Shown here: positions 15,961-23,925 of the stretch, in pieces
Layout: each line of letters starts with the position of its first letter
Numbering within the stretch: position 1 is the first letter of the stretch
Notes under the pieces: model-generated
What the model was told of the DNA's origin: nothing
Database searches by the model: none
What the model saw: only the letters and a program-made list of their open reading frames with translations
Translations under genes and position numbers: made by a program
Assembly: GCF_943914615.1 (NCBI RefSeq)
Contig: NZ_CALUCS010000004.1
Location: 1-64,000 of the forward strand
From: an uncultured Corynebacterium sp.
GTDB taxonomy: Bacteria; Actinomycetota; Actinomycetes; Mycobacteriales; Mycobacteriaceae
DNA: 64,000 nucleotides
Direction of reading: 5' to 3'

Positions 15961-18771
15961 TTACTTGCCGGACATCATGTTGCGCAGAACGAACTGCAGG
16001 ATGCCGCCGTTGCGGTAGTAGTCTGCCTCACCGGGGGTATCGATGCGGGTCACGGCGTCGAACTCAATCTTCTCGCCGTTCTCCTTAGTGGCAGTAACCT
16101 TGACGGTCTTCGGGGTGGAGCCGTTGTTGAGCTCTTCGATGCCCTCGATGTCGAAGGTCTCGGTGCCCTCGATGCCCAGGGACTTCCAGGACTCACCCTC
16201 CGGGAACTGCAGCGGGACAACACCCATGCCGATCAGGTTGGAGCGGTGGATACGCTCGAAGGACTCGGCGATAACAGCCTTCACGCCCAGCAGCAGGGTG
16301 CCCTTAGCAGCCCAGTCACGGGAGGAGCCGGTGCCGTACTCCTTACCACCCAGAACGACCAGCGGAGTGTTCTCCTTCTGGTAGTTCATGGCGGCGTCGT
16401 AGATGAAGGACTGCGGGCCACCCTCCTGGGTGAAGTCGCGGGTGTAGCCGCCGGAAACACCGTCGAGCAGCTGGTTCTGCAGGCGGATGTTAGCGAAGGT
16501 ACCGCGAACCATGACCTCGTGGTTACCACGACGTGCGCCCAGGGAGTTGTAGTCCTTGCGCTCCACACCGTTTGCATCTAGGTACTGAGCAGCCGGGGTA
16601 CCCGGCTTAATGGTGGAAGCAGGGGAGATGTGGTCGGTCGTCACGGAGTCGCCCAGTAGAGCCAAGACGCGTGCGCCCTTGACGTCGTTGACGTCCTCCG
16701 GCTCCTTGCTCATGCCGTCGAAGTACGGAGCCTTGCGGATGTAGGTGGACTTCGGATCCCAGTCGAAGGTCTTGCCGGACGGAACCTCCAGGGAACGCCA
16801 GCGCTCGTCACCCTCGAAGACGTTTGCGTAGTCCTCGGCGTACAGGTCCTTGGTGATGGAGGAAGCGATAACTTCCTCGATGTCCTCGGTGGACGGCCAG
16901 ATGTCCTTCAGGAAGACATCGTTGCCATCCTGATCCTGACCCAGCGGCTGGGTCTCGAAGTCGAAGTCCATCGTGCCGGCGATCGCGTAGGCGATAACCA
17001 GGATCGGGGAGGCCAAGTAGTTCATCTTGACGTCCGGGTTGATGCGCCCCTCGAAGTTACGGTTACCGGACAGGACAGCGGTGGCAGCCAGGTCGCCCTC
17101 GTTGATGCCTGCGGAGATCTCCTCCGGCAGCGGACCGGAGTTACCGATACAGGTGGTGCAGCCGTAGCCGACCAGGTAGAAGCCCATGGCCTCCAGGTCC
17201 TTCCACAGGCCCGCCTTCTCGTAGTAGCCGTTAACAACCTGGGAGCCCGGTGCCATGGAGGTCTTAACCCACGGTGCGGACTTCAGGCCCTTGGCAGCAG
17301 CGTTGCGTGCCAGCAGGCCAGCGCCGACCATGACGGACGGGTTGGAGGTGTTGGTGCAAGAGGTGATGGAAGCGATGGCGACCATACCGTGGTCCAGCTC
17401 GATGTCCTCGCCGTTGTAGTTGACGGTGACCGGGTTGGACGGACGGCCCTCTGCGCCTGCAGCTGCGGAAGGAATGTTGCCCTTCGCATCAGCAGCGGAT
17501 GCCGGGGTGCCGGCAGCCTGGGCAGAAGTGTTCTCGGTAGCCGGGCCCTCTGCGTCGAAGTCCGGGGTAGAGGCAGAAGCGTCGGCGTCGACGTAGTTGT
17601 GCAGGTCCTTACGGAACTGTGCCTTGGAGTCGTTCAGCTCGATGCGGTCCTGCGGACGCTTCGGGCCAGCGATGGAAGGAACGACGGTGGACAGATCCAG
17701 CTCGAGGTACTCGGAGTACTCGACTTCCTTCTCCGGGTCCAGCCACATGCCCTGTGCCTTGGCGTAAGCCTCGACGCGGTCCAGGGTCTCCTGGTCGCGG
17801 CCGGTCAGCTCCAGGTACTTCACGGTCTCTTCGTCGATCGGGAACATAGCCGCGGTGGAGCCGAACTCCGGGGACATGTTACCGATGGTTGCGCGGTTGG
17901 CCAGCGGCAGCTCGCCAACGCCCTTGCCGTAGAACTCGACGAACTTGCCGACCACGCCGTGCTGGCGCAGCATGTCGGTGATGGTCAGAACGACGTCGGT
18001 GGCGGTAACGCCAGCCGGGATCTCGCCGGTCAGCTTGAAGCCAACGACGCGCGGGATCAGCATGGAGATCGGCTGGCCGAGCATTGCAGCCTCAGCCTCG
18101 ATGCCGCCGACACCCCAGCCCAGGATGCCCAGGCCGTTTTCCATGGTGGTGTGGGAGTCGGTACCAACACAGGTGTCCGGGTATGCCAGGCCGTTGTTGT
18201 CGAAGACGGAGCGGGCCAGGTACTCGATGTTCACCTGGTGGACGATGCCGGTTCCCGGAGGAACAACGCGGAAGTTCTCGAAGGCGCCGGTGCCCCAGCG
18301 CAGGAACTTGTAGCGCTCGTCGTTGCGCTGGTACTCGATCTCGACGTTCTTCTCCAGAGCGTCGGCGTTACCGAATGCCTCGATGATCACGGAGTGGTCG
18401 ATGACCATCTCAGCCGGGTTCAGCGGGTTAACGTCGTCTGCGTTGCCACCCAGGGCAACCACGGCGTCACGAATGGTGGCCAGGTCAACGATGCAGGCCA
18501 CGCCGGTGAAGTCCTGCATGATAACGCGGGCCGGGGTGAACTGGATCTCGAAGTTGGGCTCTGCGGAAGGATCCCAGTTGGCGATAGCCTCGATGTGCTC
18601 GCGAGTGGTGTTCTTACCATCCTCGTTGCGCAGCAGGTTCTCGCCGAGAACCTTCAGGGAGTAGGGAAGCTTCTCCATTCCCGGCACAGCATCCAGCGCG
18701 AAGTATTCGTAAGACTTCTCGCCGACCTGCAGAGTGCTCTTGGAATCGAAGGAGTTAATGCTTTCAGCCAC
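15961..18771 (-). CDS. acn: Aconitate hydratase A (aconitase)
   Basis: 936 residues, the AcnA/IRP1-type length of actinobacteria. It interconverts citrate and isocitrate in the TCA cycle. The [4Fe-4S] ligands are in SITSCTNTSNPSVM (about residue 473) and YGCTTCIGNSG (about 539 and 542). ACIVDLATIRDAV and TCVGTDSHTTMENGLG near 195-210 are substrate-site motifs. An Ala/Ser/Gly-rich linker at about 395-445 separates the core from the rest and looks unstructured. SUF genes upstream in the window could supply its cluster. It is divergent from the Rv1476-like gene, with an AcnR site in the promoter region. Confidence 0.97.
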   Translation of the reverse strand: MAESINSFDSKSTLQVGEKSYEYFALDAVPGMEKLPYSLKVLGENLLRNEDGKNTTREHIEAIANWDPSAEPNFEIQFTPARVIMQDFTGVACIVDLATIRDAVVALGGNADDVNPLNPAEMVIDHSVIIEAFGNADALEKNVEIEYQRNDERYKFLRWGTGAFENFRVVPPGTGIVHQVNIEYLARSVFDNNGLAYPDTCVGTDSHTTMENGLGILGWGVGGIEAEAAMLGQPISMLIPRVVGFKLTGEIPAGVTATDVVLTITDMLRQHGVVGKFVEFYGKGVGELPLANRATIGNMSPEFGSTAAMFPIDEETVKYLELTGRDQETLDRVEAYAKAQGMWLDPEKEVEYSEYLELDLSTVVPSIAGPKRPQDRIELNDSKAQFRKDLHNYVDADASASTPDFDAEGPATENTSAQAAGTPASAADAKGNIPSAAAGAEGRPSNPVTVNYNGEDIELDHGMVAIASITSCTNTSNPSVMVGAGLLARNAAAKGLKSAPWVKTSMAPGSQVVNGYYEKAGLWKDLEAMGFYLVGYGCTTCIGNSGPLPEEISAGINEGDLAATAVLSGNRNFEGRINPDVKMNYLASPILVIAYAIAGTMDFDFETQPLGQDQDGNDVFLKDIWPSTEDIEEVIASSITKDLYAEDYANVFEGDERWRSLEVPSGKTFDWDPKSTYIRKAPYFDGMSKEPEDVNDVKGARVLALLGDSVTTDHISPASTIKPGTPAAQYLDANGVERKDYNSLGARRGNHEVMVRGTFANIRLQNQLLDGVSGGYTRDFTQEGGPQSFIYDAAMNYQKENTPLVVLGGKEYGTGSSRDWAAKGTLLLGVKAVIAESFERIHRSNLIGMGVVPLQFPEGESWKSLGIEGTETFDIEGIEELNNGSTPKTVKVTATKENGEKIEFDAVTRIDTPGEADYYRNGGILQFVLRNMMSGK

Positions 18772-18912
18772 AGTGAGCTCCTTTAATCTCTTCTCTTAGT
18801 CGAAATGTCGTCGTCGATGTGGTCGCCGCCACACACGGGACAGCCGCCCGCGGCGGAGGCTCTGCTTACCATTGTGGCAGCATTCTTGCCGCGACGTCAC
18901 CACGAATTTTAA

Positions 18913-18928
18913 CAGTACGATTGTCCTG
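18913..18928 (-). promoter_or_regulatory. AcnR operator in the acn promoter
   Basis: CAGTAC-GATT-GTCCTG: both half-sites fit CAGNAC in opposite orientation with a 4-base spacer, the pattern described for AcnR in C. glutamicum. On the leftward strand a TAAAAT hexamer lies just downstream at about 18905-18910, so the bound repressor would cover the -35/-10 region. The site is 141 bases from the acn start. Confidence 0.75.
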
Positions 18929-18996
18929 CTGCGAATCCTGCAGGTTTAAGCGTGTCGCCGATACCCCCACCCCTCTTTTGGTGCTAAAAACGTCCC

Positions 18997-19524
18997 ATGA
19001 CCGATACGCCTAACCCCGACCCTTCGGACGACGTTGCGCAGCTCATTGCCTCTCTTAATGACGCCCCTGTCTTCGTTGCCGAGGGTTTCCCGACCGAGGT
19101 GGAGTCTGGATCGGCCGGCCTAACCAAGAGCCTCAACGAGGTGGTTGAGACGACCGAGAGGGGAGAGTCGGCGTCCAAAATAGGCACCCTAAAGATCGGC
19201 TATATCAATCAGGACGGGGAGCGCCACAACAATCTGCGCGACGTCGCGCAGAAAGTGCTCGACGGCACGGACGCGGACACGGTGATTCTGAAGTCCCCGA
19301 GCCAGGCAACGGCAGTGTCGGAGAATCTGTCGCGCTATGCCATCGAATCGAACTACAAGGCTCTCTCTGGCGCCAACAGTCACCCGGAGGCGACGCAGGA
19401 GTTCCTCAACCAGGCGGCAGGGTATGAAACTCCAACCGGTCTGGCCAACGTGGGAGTGGTCCTAGCAGTGACCGTGGCGGCCGTAATTGCTTCGTTATCA
19501 AAGCTGCGGACCAAGCAGAAGTAG
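18997..19524 (+). CDS. Rv1476-like single-pass membrane protein
   Basis: 175 residues. The N-terminal part is soluble and acidic, with TVILKSPSQATAVSENLSRY near 90-110; a single hydrophobic segment GVVLAVTVAAVIASL at about 152-167 is followed by a positive tail (SKLRTKQK), so it is tail-anchored or a single-pass protein. In mycobacteria and corynebacteria a gene of this type sits between acn and ripA, as here. Its function is unknown. No signal peptide is seen. The ATG is 6 bases after an A/T-rich GCTAAAAA run, so the mRNA may be leaderless. Confidence 0.78.
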   Translation: MTDTPNPDPSDDVAQLIASLNDAPVFVAEGFPTEVESGSAGLTKSLNEVVETTERGESASKIGTLKIGYINQDGERHNNLRDVAQKVLDGTDADTVILKSPSQATAVSENLSRYAIESNYKALSGANSHPEATQEFLNQAAGYETPTGLANVGVVLAVTVAAVIASLSKLRTKQK

Positions 19525-19925
19525 ATAACGGTTTAAAATAGTCAAGCCTGGGGGATTGACTAACCTTAAGGGTGAATCTAGAAAAACGGGGGCTTCCTGC
19601 AGGTAGTGCAATACGACACGCCTACACGCTCGTAAATGTGACATAAATCATACTTGTAACTTTTCCGTTACTATTCGCAGGTCAAGGCAATTGCCGTTAC
19701 TTATGTGACTAGTGCGATTCATGGGATTCATGGTGAAAAAGTTTACGGCCTTGACTCGTGTGCTCTAGGGTTCCCAGTGTCAACTTTTGAAACGAGTTGA
19801 TCTCGAAGTGATTTTTGAGAGTCACCCGACGGGACCTGTACTGATCGCATGGGGAAGTGCGGCCAGCTGGACCGAGGGTTTCACTCGCTTCAAAGCCAGT
19901 TGTATAAACACCAGGAGAATCGATC
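19525..19925 (+). promoter_or_regulatory. Long upstream region of the ripA-like gene
   Basis: 401 bases without a credible gene. It holds a GlxR-like site (19637-19652), the inverted repeat GTAAC-TTTTCC-GTTAC (19656-19671), the palindrome GGCAATTGCC (19686-19695) and a tandem 9-base repeat GATTCATGG twice (19716-19733). The length suggests complex control or a long 5' UTR. I looked for the conserved core of the c-di-AMP (ydaO) riboswitch, which precedes cell-wall hydrolase genes in other actinobacteria, and did not find it. Confidence 0.55.
19637..19652. promoter_or_regulatory. GlxR (CRP-type) binding-site candidate
   Basis: TGTGACATAAATCATA matches the corynebacterial GlxR pattern TGTGANNTANNTCACA at all defined positions but one. 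GlxR is the cAMP-responsive global regulator of corynebacteria, and cell-wall hydrolase genes are among its reported targets. Confidence 0.5.
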
Positions 19926-21809
19926 GTGACACCACGACCACAAAGCCGTAAGCGAACGGTGTTGGCCGTCGCAGTGACCGCTGGAGTGACGCTGCAGTCG
20001 ACGACTATGGTCGCCCAGGCCGACGACAAGCGCACCGTCGAAAGCTTCCTGGCCGACCTCGTCGGCCAGGTTTCTCGCGCTAAGACCCAGGTTTCCGAAA
20101 TGGAGACGCTCATGGGCTCGCTGCGAGAGGATGCCAACAAGGCCCGCGTCGACCTCGTCAACAGCCAGTCCGCCGCCCAAACGGCTCAGGACAAGGTCGT
20201 GGACGCACGCGGACGCCTCAAGGATTCCGACACCGAGGTAACCAAGGCACAGGCGAAGCTGAACGACATCGCGCGTTCCGCCTACGCCCAGGGAGGCGAC
20301 GCCTCCGCAGTGAACATGGCTGCCGGCGGAAGCGATGCAGTTGGTGACACGCTCGATCGCTCCTCCTACATCGACGCAGCTTCCAAGAAGCAAAAGAACG
20401 AGGTCGACCGCCTCGACCTGGCCCGTACCCAGAACGCCAACGAGGAGTCCTCGCTGCGCGACTCCCGCGACAAGGCGAATTCGGCCGTCGACGACGCAGT
20501 AAGCAAGTACAACACCGCGCGTGACACGCTGAACAACTCCCAGAAGAGCCTCACCGAGAAGCAAAAGGAATACAAGCGCCTACTCGATGAGAAGTCGAAG
20601 GCGGAAAAGGCACTGCGCGAGGCCCGCGCCGCCGTGGAAACCTTCACCAACACCCACCCAGAGGCTTCTAGCTGGGACAAGCGCAAGGTCGCCGAAAAGG
20701 CTGCCGAGAAGGCTGGCGCCAAGGTCGAAAAGGCCGAGGACGCCGAAGACAAGGCCCAGGAGACTCCGGCGGAGGAGACTCAGTCCACTGAGGGTTCCAC
20801 CGAGAACACCGGAAACACTGAAAACACTGAAAACACTGAAAACTCCGAGGCCACTGAGAACACTGAGGACGCTCAGCCGGCTGAGACTAACGAATCTACT
20901 GAGTCCGACCAGTCCAACCAGTCCGACAAGTCCCCGGCGCAGGGTTCCCTTGGCAACCCGGCGGGCCTGCCGGAGCTCCCGGCGGAGCTGCAGTCCTCCT
21001 ACGACCTGAACCCCAGTGGCGATGACCAGCGCCAGGCTGCCCTCGACGGTCTGCGCAAGGCCGGCGAATCCGCGCTGATGGCCGGCTTCACCACCGCATT
21101 GTCCGGCAATCCGGATGGTGCCGTGGCAGCCGCAGCCCGCGCCGGCCGCGAAACAGCAGGCCAGGAGTATGACCGCGCCATGGGGGCCGGTACTAGCACC
21201 GCACCAGCGGCGCAGGAGACCCCGGAAGCTGCAGAGGCTCCCGAGACTCCTGAAGCTCCGGAGAACCCGGAGGGTGCAGAGACCCCCGAGGCTCCCGACG
21301 AGGCCGTTGCCCCGGAAGCCCCGGAGACCCCGGAGAACCCGGCTGAAGCCATCGCTGACGCACTGGACCCGAGCAGCCCCGATACCTCCGGCAGCGCCGA
21401 AGAGAAGATCGAGCGCGTCATCAAGCGCGCCGAAAGCCAGCTGGGCCTGCCCTACGCATGGGGCGGCGGCAACTTCCACGGCCCGACCAAGGGCATCCGC
21501 GACGGCGGCGTGGCCGACGCGCACGGCGACTACAACAAGGTTGGCTTCGACTGCTCCGGCCTGATGATGTACGCCTTCTACGGCGTGGGCATCGAGTTGC
21601 AGCACTACTCCGGCTACCAGTACACGGCCGGCAAGCAGGTTCCTTCCTCGGAGGCCAAGCGCGGCGACATGCTGTTCTGGCCAGGCCACGTCGCCCTGTA
21701 CCTGGGTGACGGCAAGATGATCGAGGCCCCGCAGTCCGGTGATGTCGTTAAGGTCTCCGACGTGCGCTGGGGCGGCATGCAGCCCATGGCTGTCCGCATG
21801 ATCGAGTGA
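19926..21809 (+). CDS. RipA-like secreted NlpC/P60 peptidoglycan endopeptidase
   Basis: 627 residues from GTG 19926, with AGGAG 8 bases upstream. A signal peptide (RKRTVLAVAVTAGVTL, cleavage probably after VAQA) directs export. Residues about 35-270 are an alpha-helical coiled coil of the RipA/PcsB type that keeps the enzyme inactive until activated. Residues about 275-490 are low-complexity and include ENT tripeptide repeats and Pro/Glu/Ala runs, likely a wall-spanning linker. The NlpC/P60 domain is at about 495-627 with the catalytic Cys in GFDCSG (about 541) and His in GHVALY (about 587). It should cleave peptide stems during cell separation. It is larger than mycobacterial RipA because of the linker. 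Confidence 0.88.
   Translation: MTPRPQSRKRTVLAVAVTAGVTLQSTTMVAQADDKRTVESFLADLVGQVSRAKTQVSEMETLMGSLREDANKARVDLVNSQSAAQTAQDKVVDARGRLKDSDTEVTKAQAKLNDIARSAYAQGGDASAVNMAAGGSDAVGDTLDRSSYIDAASKKQKNEVDRLDLARTQNANEESSLRDSRDKANSAVDDAVSKYNTARDTLNNSQKSLTEKQKEYKRLLDEKSKAEKALREARAAVETFTNTHPEASSWDKRKVAEKAAEKAGAKVEKAEDAEDKAQETPAEETQSTEGSTENTGNTENTENTENSEATENTEDAQPAETNESTESDQSNQSDKSPAQGSLGNPAGLPELPAELQSSYDLNPSGDDQRQAALDGLRKAGESALMAGFTTALSGNPDGAVAAAARAGRETAGQEYDRAMGAGTSTAPAAQETPEAAEAPETPEAPENPEGAETPEAPDEAVAPEAPETPENPAEAIADALDPSSPDTSGSAEEKIERVIKRAESQLGLPYAWGGGNFHGPTKGIRDGGVADAHGDYNKVGFDCSGLMMYAFYGVGIELQHYSGYQYTAGKQVPSSEAKRGDMLFWPGHVALYLGDGKMIEAPQSGDVVKVSDVRWGGMQPMAVRMIE
20802..20873 (+). repeat. In-frame 9-base tandem repeat in the RipA-like linker
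   Basis: Eight consecutive 9-base units of the GAAAACACT type encode Glu-Asn-Thr-like triplets (ENT, GNT, ENT, ENT, ENS, EAT, ENT, EDA). The inner units are nearly identical, so slippage could lengthen or shorten the linker without changing frame. Confidence 0.8.
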
Positions 21810-21813
21810 TGAT

Positions 21814-22590
21814 CTAGCGCAGCAACTCCCGCTGCGCATAGTCCACAGCCACCATCCGGGCGGTTCTTACCGCCCGGAGCATTGGCATTAGATGGGGGTC
21901 CAGGCTCGCACCCACCTCGGAACGCTTGGTGACCTCCACAATCGCCGCCACTTGATCGGCCCTGGCCATCAGCTTCGCGGCGCGACTGGGCACTCCCGGC
22001 GGCATCCCGGGTAGCCCGAAGGCATCGTTTAGTGCCCCCACCGCCAGCTCGGCGCGTTGAAATGCCGCCCCACCTCTCGGCACGTGCCCCGCGTTCCGCA
22101 CCATCCTCGTTGCACTATCCGCAGCCTCACGTAGCAGCTGATCCGCCTCGCCCGGCGAGTAGACCGGCAGCGGCGGAACCGGCCCCTCCACCTGATCCCA
22201 CGACCAACTGACCAGGTGGGCGTCAATAACACGAGGGCTAAGCACGTGACTGACCAGGGGGTCGCGATCGGCGATGATTAATGACGCCCCCTCCGGGCCA
22301 ACTGGCAGCACGGTCGCGTCGCCGGGGCCCGAAAGCGCCAGCTGGATCAAGGGGCGTTCGTCCAATCCGACGGGCGCCTCGTCGGCCACGGAGCGGATAT
22401 GGCCGAGCATCTCCACCAGTCCGCCCCCGTCGGGCTCCAAGCGGTGATGCTTGCCCTGGGTGGCGTGGAAGGCGTCGATCACTTCGTCTGCCCCGATGAT
22501 CCCGTGCAGCCACCAGGCCAGCCATAGGGAGGTGTTCTGCACGGGCGACCATAGTTGCGCCCCAAGCCACGTCGGTACCGGATCAGTCAT
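21814..22590 (-). CDS. Conserved hypothetical protein, no recognised domain
   Basis: 258 residues from ATG 22590. The open frame extends 12 codons further, but the inner ATG was chosen because MTDPVPTWLGAQLW is preceded by AGGAAAA and a -10-like TAGGCT, and the extension would run into the divergent DUF3097 start. The protein looks soluble, is rich in Ala and Pro and has Trp-rich LWLAWWLHG near residue 24. It has no signal peptide or metal motif. It ends 4 bases from the convergent ripA-like stop. I do not recognise a family. Confidence 0.7.
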   Translation of the reverse strand: MTDPVPTWLGAQLWSPVQNTSLWLAWWLHGIIGADEVIDAFHATQGKHHRLEPDGGGLVEMLGHIRSVADEAPVGLDERPLIQLALSGPGDATVLPVGPEGASLIIADRDPLVSHVLSPRVIDAHLVSWSWDQVEGPVPPLPVYSPGEADQLLREAADSATRMVRNAGHVPRGGAAFQRAELAVGALNDAFGLPGMPPGVPSRAAKLMARADQVAAIVEVTKRSEVGASLDPHLMPMLRAVRTARMVAVDYAQRELLR

Positions 22591-22597
22591 TTTTCCT

Positions 22598-22607
22598 AGC
22601 CTAAGCT
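22598..22607. promoter_or_regulatory. Overlapping divergent -10 hexamers
   Basis: Only 25 bases separate two divergent ATGs (22590 leftward, 22616 rightward). Rightward TAAGCT occupies 22602-22607 with 8 bases to its ATG; leftward TAGGCT occupies 22603-22598 with 7 bases to its ATG. The hexamers share two bases. Both transcripts would be leaderless or nearly so. Confidence 0.5.
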
Positions 22608-22615
22608 GGTTGCCC

Positions 22616-23446
22616 ATGAGCTTCAATTACGGTGACATCATGAAGGGCCACTCTCGCAACCAGAAACCCAGCATTCCGCGCGTCACGCCGGAGTTGGGCA
22701 TGGTGGTGGAGGTCATCGCCGATGACTTCGTCGGCGCCGTGGTGGGTGGGGAGAAGACCGCCGACGGCGAATTCATTCGCCTGGAGGATCGCTACGGAAA
22801 AACGCGCCTGTTTAAGCTTCGCGAGGGCGCATTTCTACTTGAGGGCAAGCCTATTACCTTGACTCGTTATGTAGATCCCAGGATGCTGCCACCGAAGCAG
22901 CGCACCTCCAACTCAGGCTCGCGGCGCGTAGAAAACGTACAAGCCAAAGTCGCGGCGCCCTCCCGCATTTGGGTGGAGGGCATTCACGATGCCGCAATTG
23001 TCGAACAAGTCTGGGGGCATGACTTGCGCGTGGAAGGCGTAGTGGTCGAGTACCTGGAGGGCCTCGACAATCTGCCGGAGCGGCTCGCCGAGTTCCAGCC
23101 CTCCGCGACCCGCCGTGTGGGCGTGCTTGCGGACCACCTCGTCGAGGGAACGAAAGAGGCGCGTTTGACCGCATCCTTAGGTCCGCACGTGATGGTCACC
23201 GGCCACCCGTACATCGACATCTGGGAGGCCGTGAAGCCGCAAAGCGTTGGCATCCGCGAGTGGCCGAAGATCCCACGCGGCATCGATTGGAAAACAGGCG
23301 TGTGCCAAGAACTCGGCTGGGGTACCCCGCAGGACGGTTGGCGTCGGGTGGCGGCTGCCGCCAAGACCTTTCGCGATCTGGACTCCACTCTTATCGGTGC
23401 GGTGGAAAGGCTGATCGATTTCGTTACTGTCCCGCCGGAATACTGA
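22616..23446 (+). CDS. DUF3097 family protein
   Basis: 276 residues from ATG 22616. DUF3097 is found in actinobacteria and has no assigned function. Features seen are a small N-terminal beta-rich part (VVEVIADDFVGAVVGGEK, DRYGKTRLFKL) and a central WVEGIHDAAIVEQVWGHDL stretch followed by VVVEYLEGLDNL and VGVLADHLVEGTKEARL. The order of conserved Glu and Asp residues in the middle resembles a TOPRIM-like fold, but this is only suggestive. nfeD and an SPFH gene follow in the same direction with gaps of 22 and 16 bases, so the three may form one transcript. Confidence 0.82.
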   Translation: MSFNYGDIMKGHSRNQKPSIPRVTPELGMVVEVIADDFVGAVVGGEKTADGEFIRLEDRYGKTRLFKLREGAFLLEGKPITLTRYVDPRMLPPKQRTSNSGSRRVENVQAKVAAPSRIWVEGIHDAAIVEQVWGHDLRVEGVVVEYLEGLDNLPERLAEFQPSATRRVGVLADHLVEGTKEARLTASLGPHVMVTGHPYIDIWEAVKPQSVGIREWPKIPRGIDWKTGVCQELGWGTPQDGWRRVAAAAKTFRDLDSTLIGAVERLIDFVTVPPEY

Positions 23447-23468
23447 AACACCAACTAGGATCCTGACT

Positions 23469-23909
23469 ATGGGTCCGATCATTTGGTTAATCGCAGCGGG
23501 AGTGCTGGCCCTTGGCGAGCTCCTCGTCGCGGATATGTCCTTGCTCATGCTCAGTGCGGCTGCACTGATCACTGCCGGGGTTTCGCTGGCGGACATTCCC
23601 GTATGGGCAGAGATACTGGTTTTCGGTCTGGCTTCACTGGCGACCATCTTGGCGATTCGGCCCATCCTGCGCAAACGCCTTATGCAAGCACGCTCTGAAC
23701 ATACATTCGACCAGGCCGAATTAACGGGTAAAAGCGCGGTGGTGGTTGAGGCCGTTAGTGACGAAGTACAAAGCGGCGGCATGGTGCGCATCGCCGGCGA
23801 GCTGTGGTCGGCGCGCTCGGCAACCCCAGGGGATGTTTATTCCCAGGGAGAGTCCGTACAGGTGATAGACATCGACGGCACGACTGCGGTCGTGTGGAAG
23901 AACAAATAG
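23469..23909 (+). CDS. NfeD-like membrane protein
   Basis: 146 residues. Two to three hydrophobic segments in the first 75 residues (PIIWLIAAGVLALGELL, LLMLSAAALITAGV, ILVFGLASLATILAI) precede a soluble OB-fold domain with GKSAVVVEAV and IAGELWSARS, the C-terminal NfeD signature. This is the short NfeD type without the ClpP-like protease. NfeD proteins are usually encoded beside an SPFH/stomatin protein and are thought to work with it in membrane organisation; the SPFH gene starts 16 bases downstream. Confidence 0.88.
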   Translation: MGPIIWLIAAGVLALGELLVADMSLLMLSAAALITAGVSLADIPVWAEILVFGLASLATILAIRPILRKRLMQARSEHTFDQAELTGKSAVVVEAVSDEVQSGGMVRIAGELWSARSATPGDVYSQGESVQVIDIDGTTAVVWKNK

Positions 23910-23925
23910 AAGGACTTAACGACTT

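Noticed and set aside
17389..18786. 465-residue plus-strand open frame antisense to acn
   Set aside because: Composition is Val/Gly/Leu-rich shadow sequence without domains, and aconitase motifs on the minus strand are complete.
19653..19925. c-di-AMP (ydaO) riboswitch before the RipA-like gene
   Set aside because: The leader is long enough and the gene type fits, but I could not find the conserved core segments. A covariance-model search would settle it.
20802..20873. Tandem repeat considered as a CRISPR array
   Set aside because: Units are 9 bases, contiguous, in frame and lack spacers; no cas genes are nearby.
20580..21839. 419-residue minus-strand open frame over the RipA-like gene
   Set aside because: It is a shadow of the repetitive linker and the catalytic domain; no start signal or family match.
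22591..22612. DtxR/IdeR iron box in the 25-base divergent promoter
   Set aside because: Reading leftward TTAGGCTAGG resembles one half of the box, but the second half is missing; the overlapping -10 hexamers explain it better.
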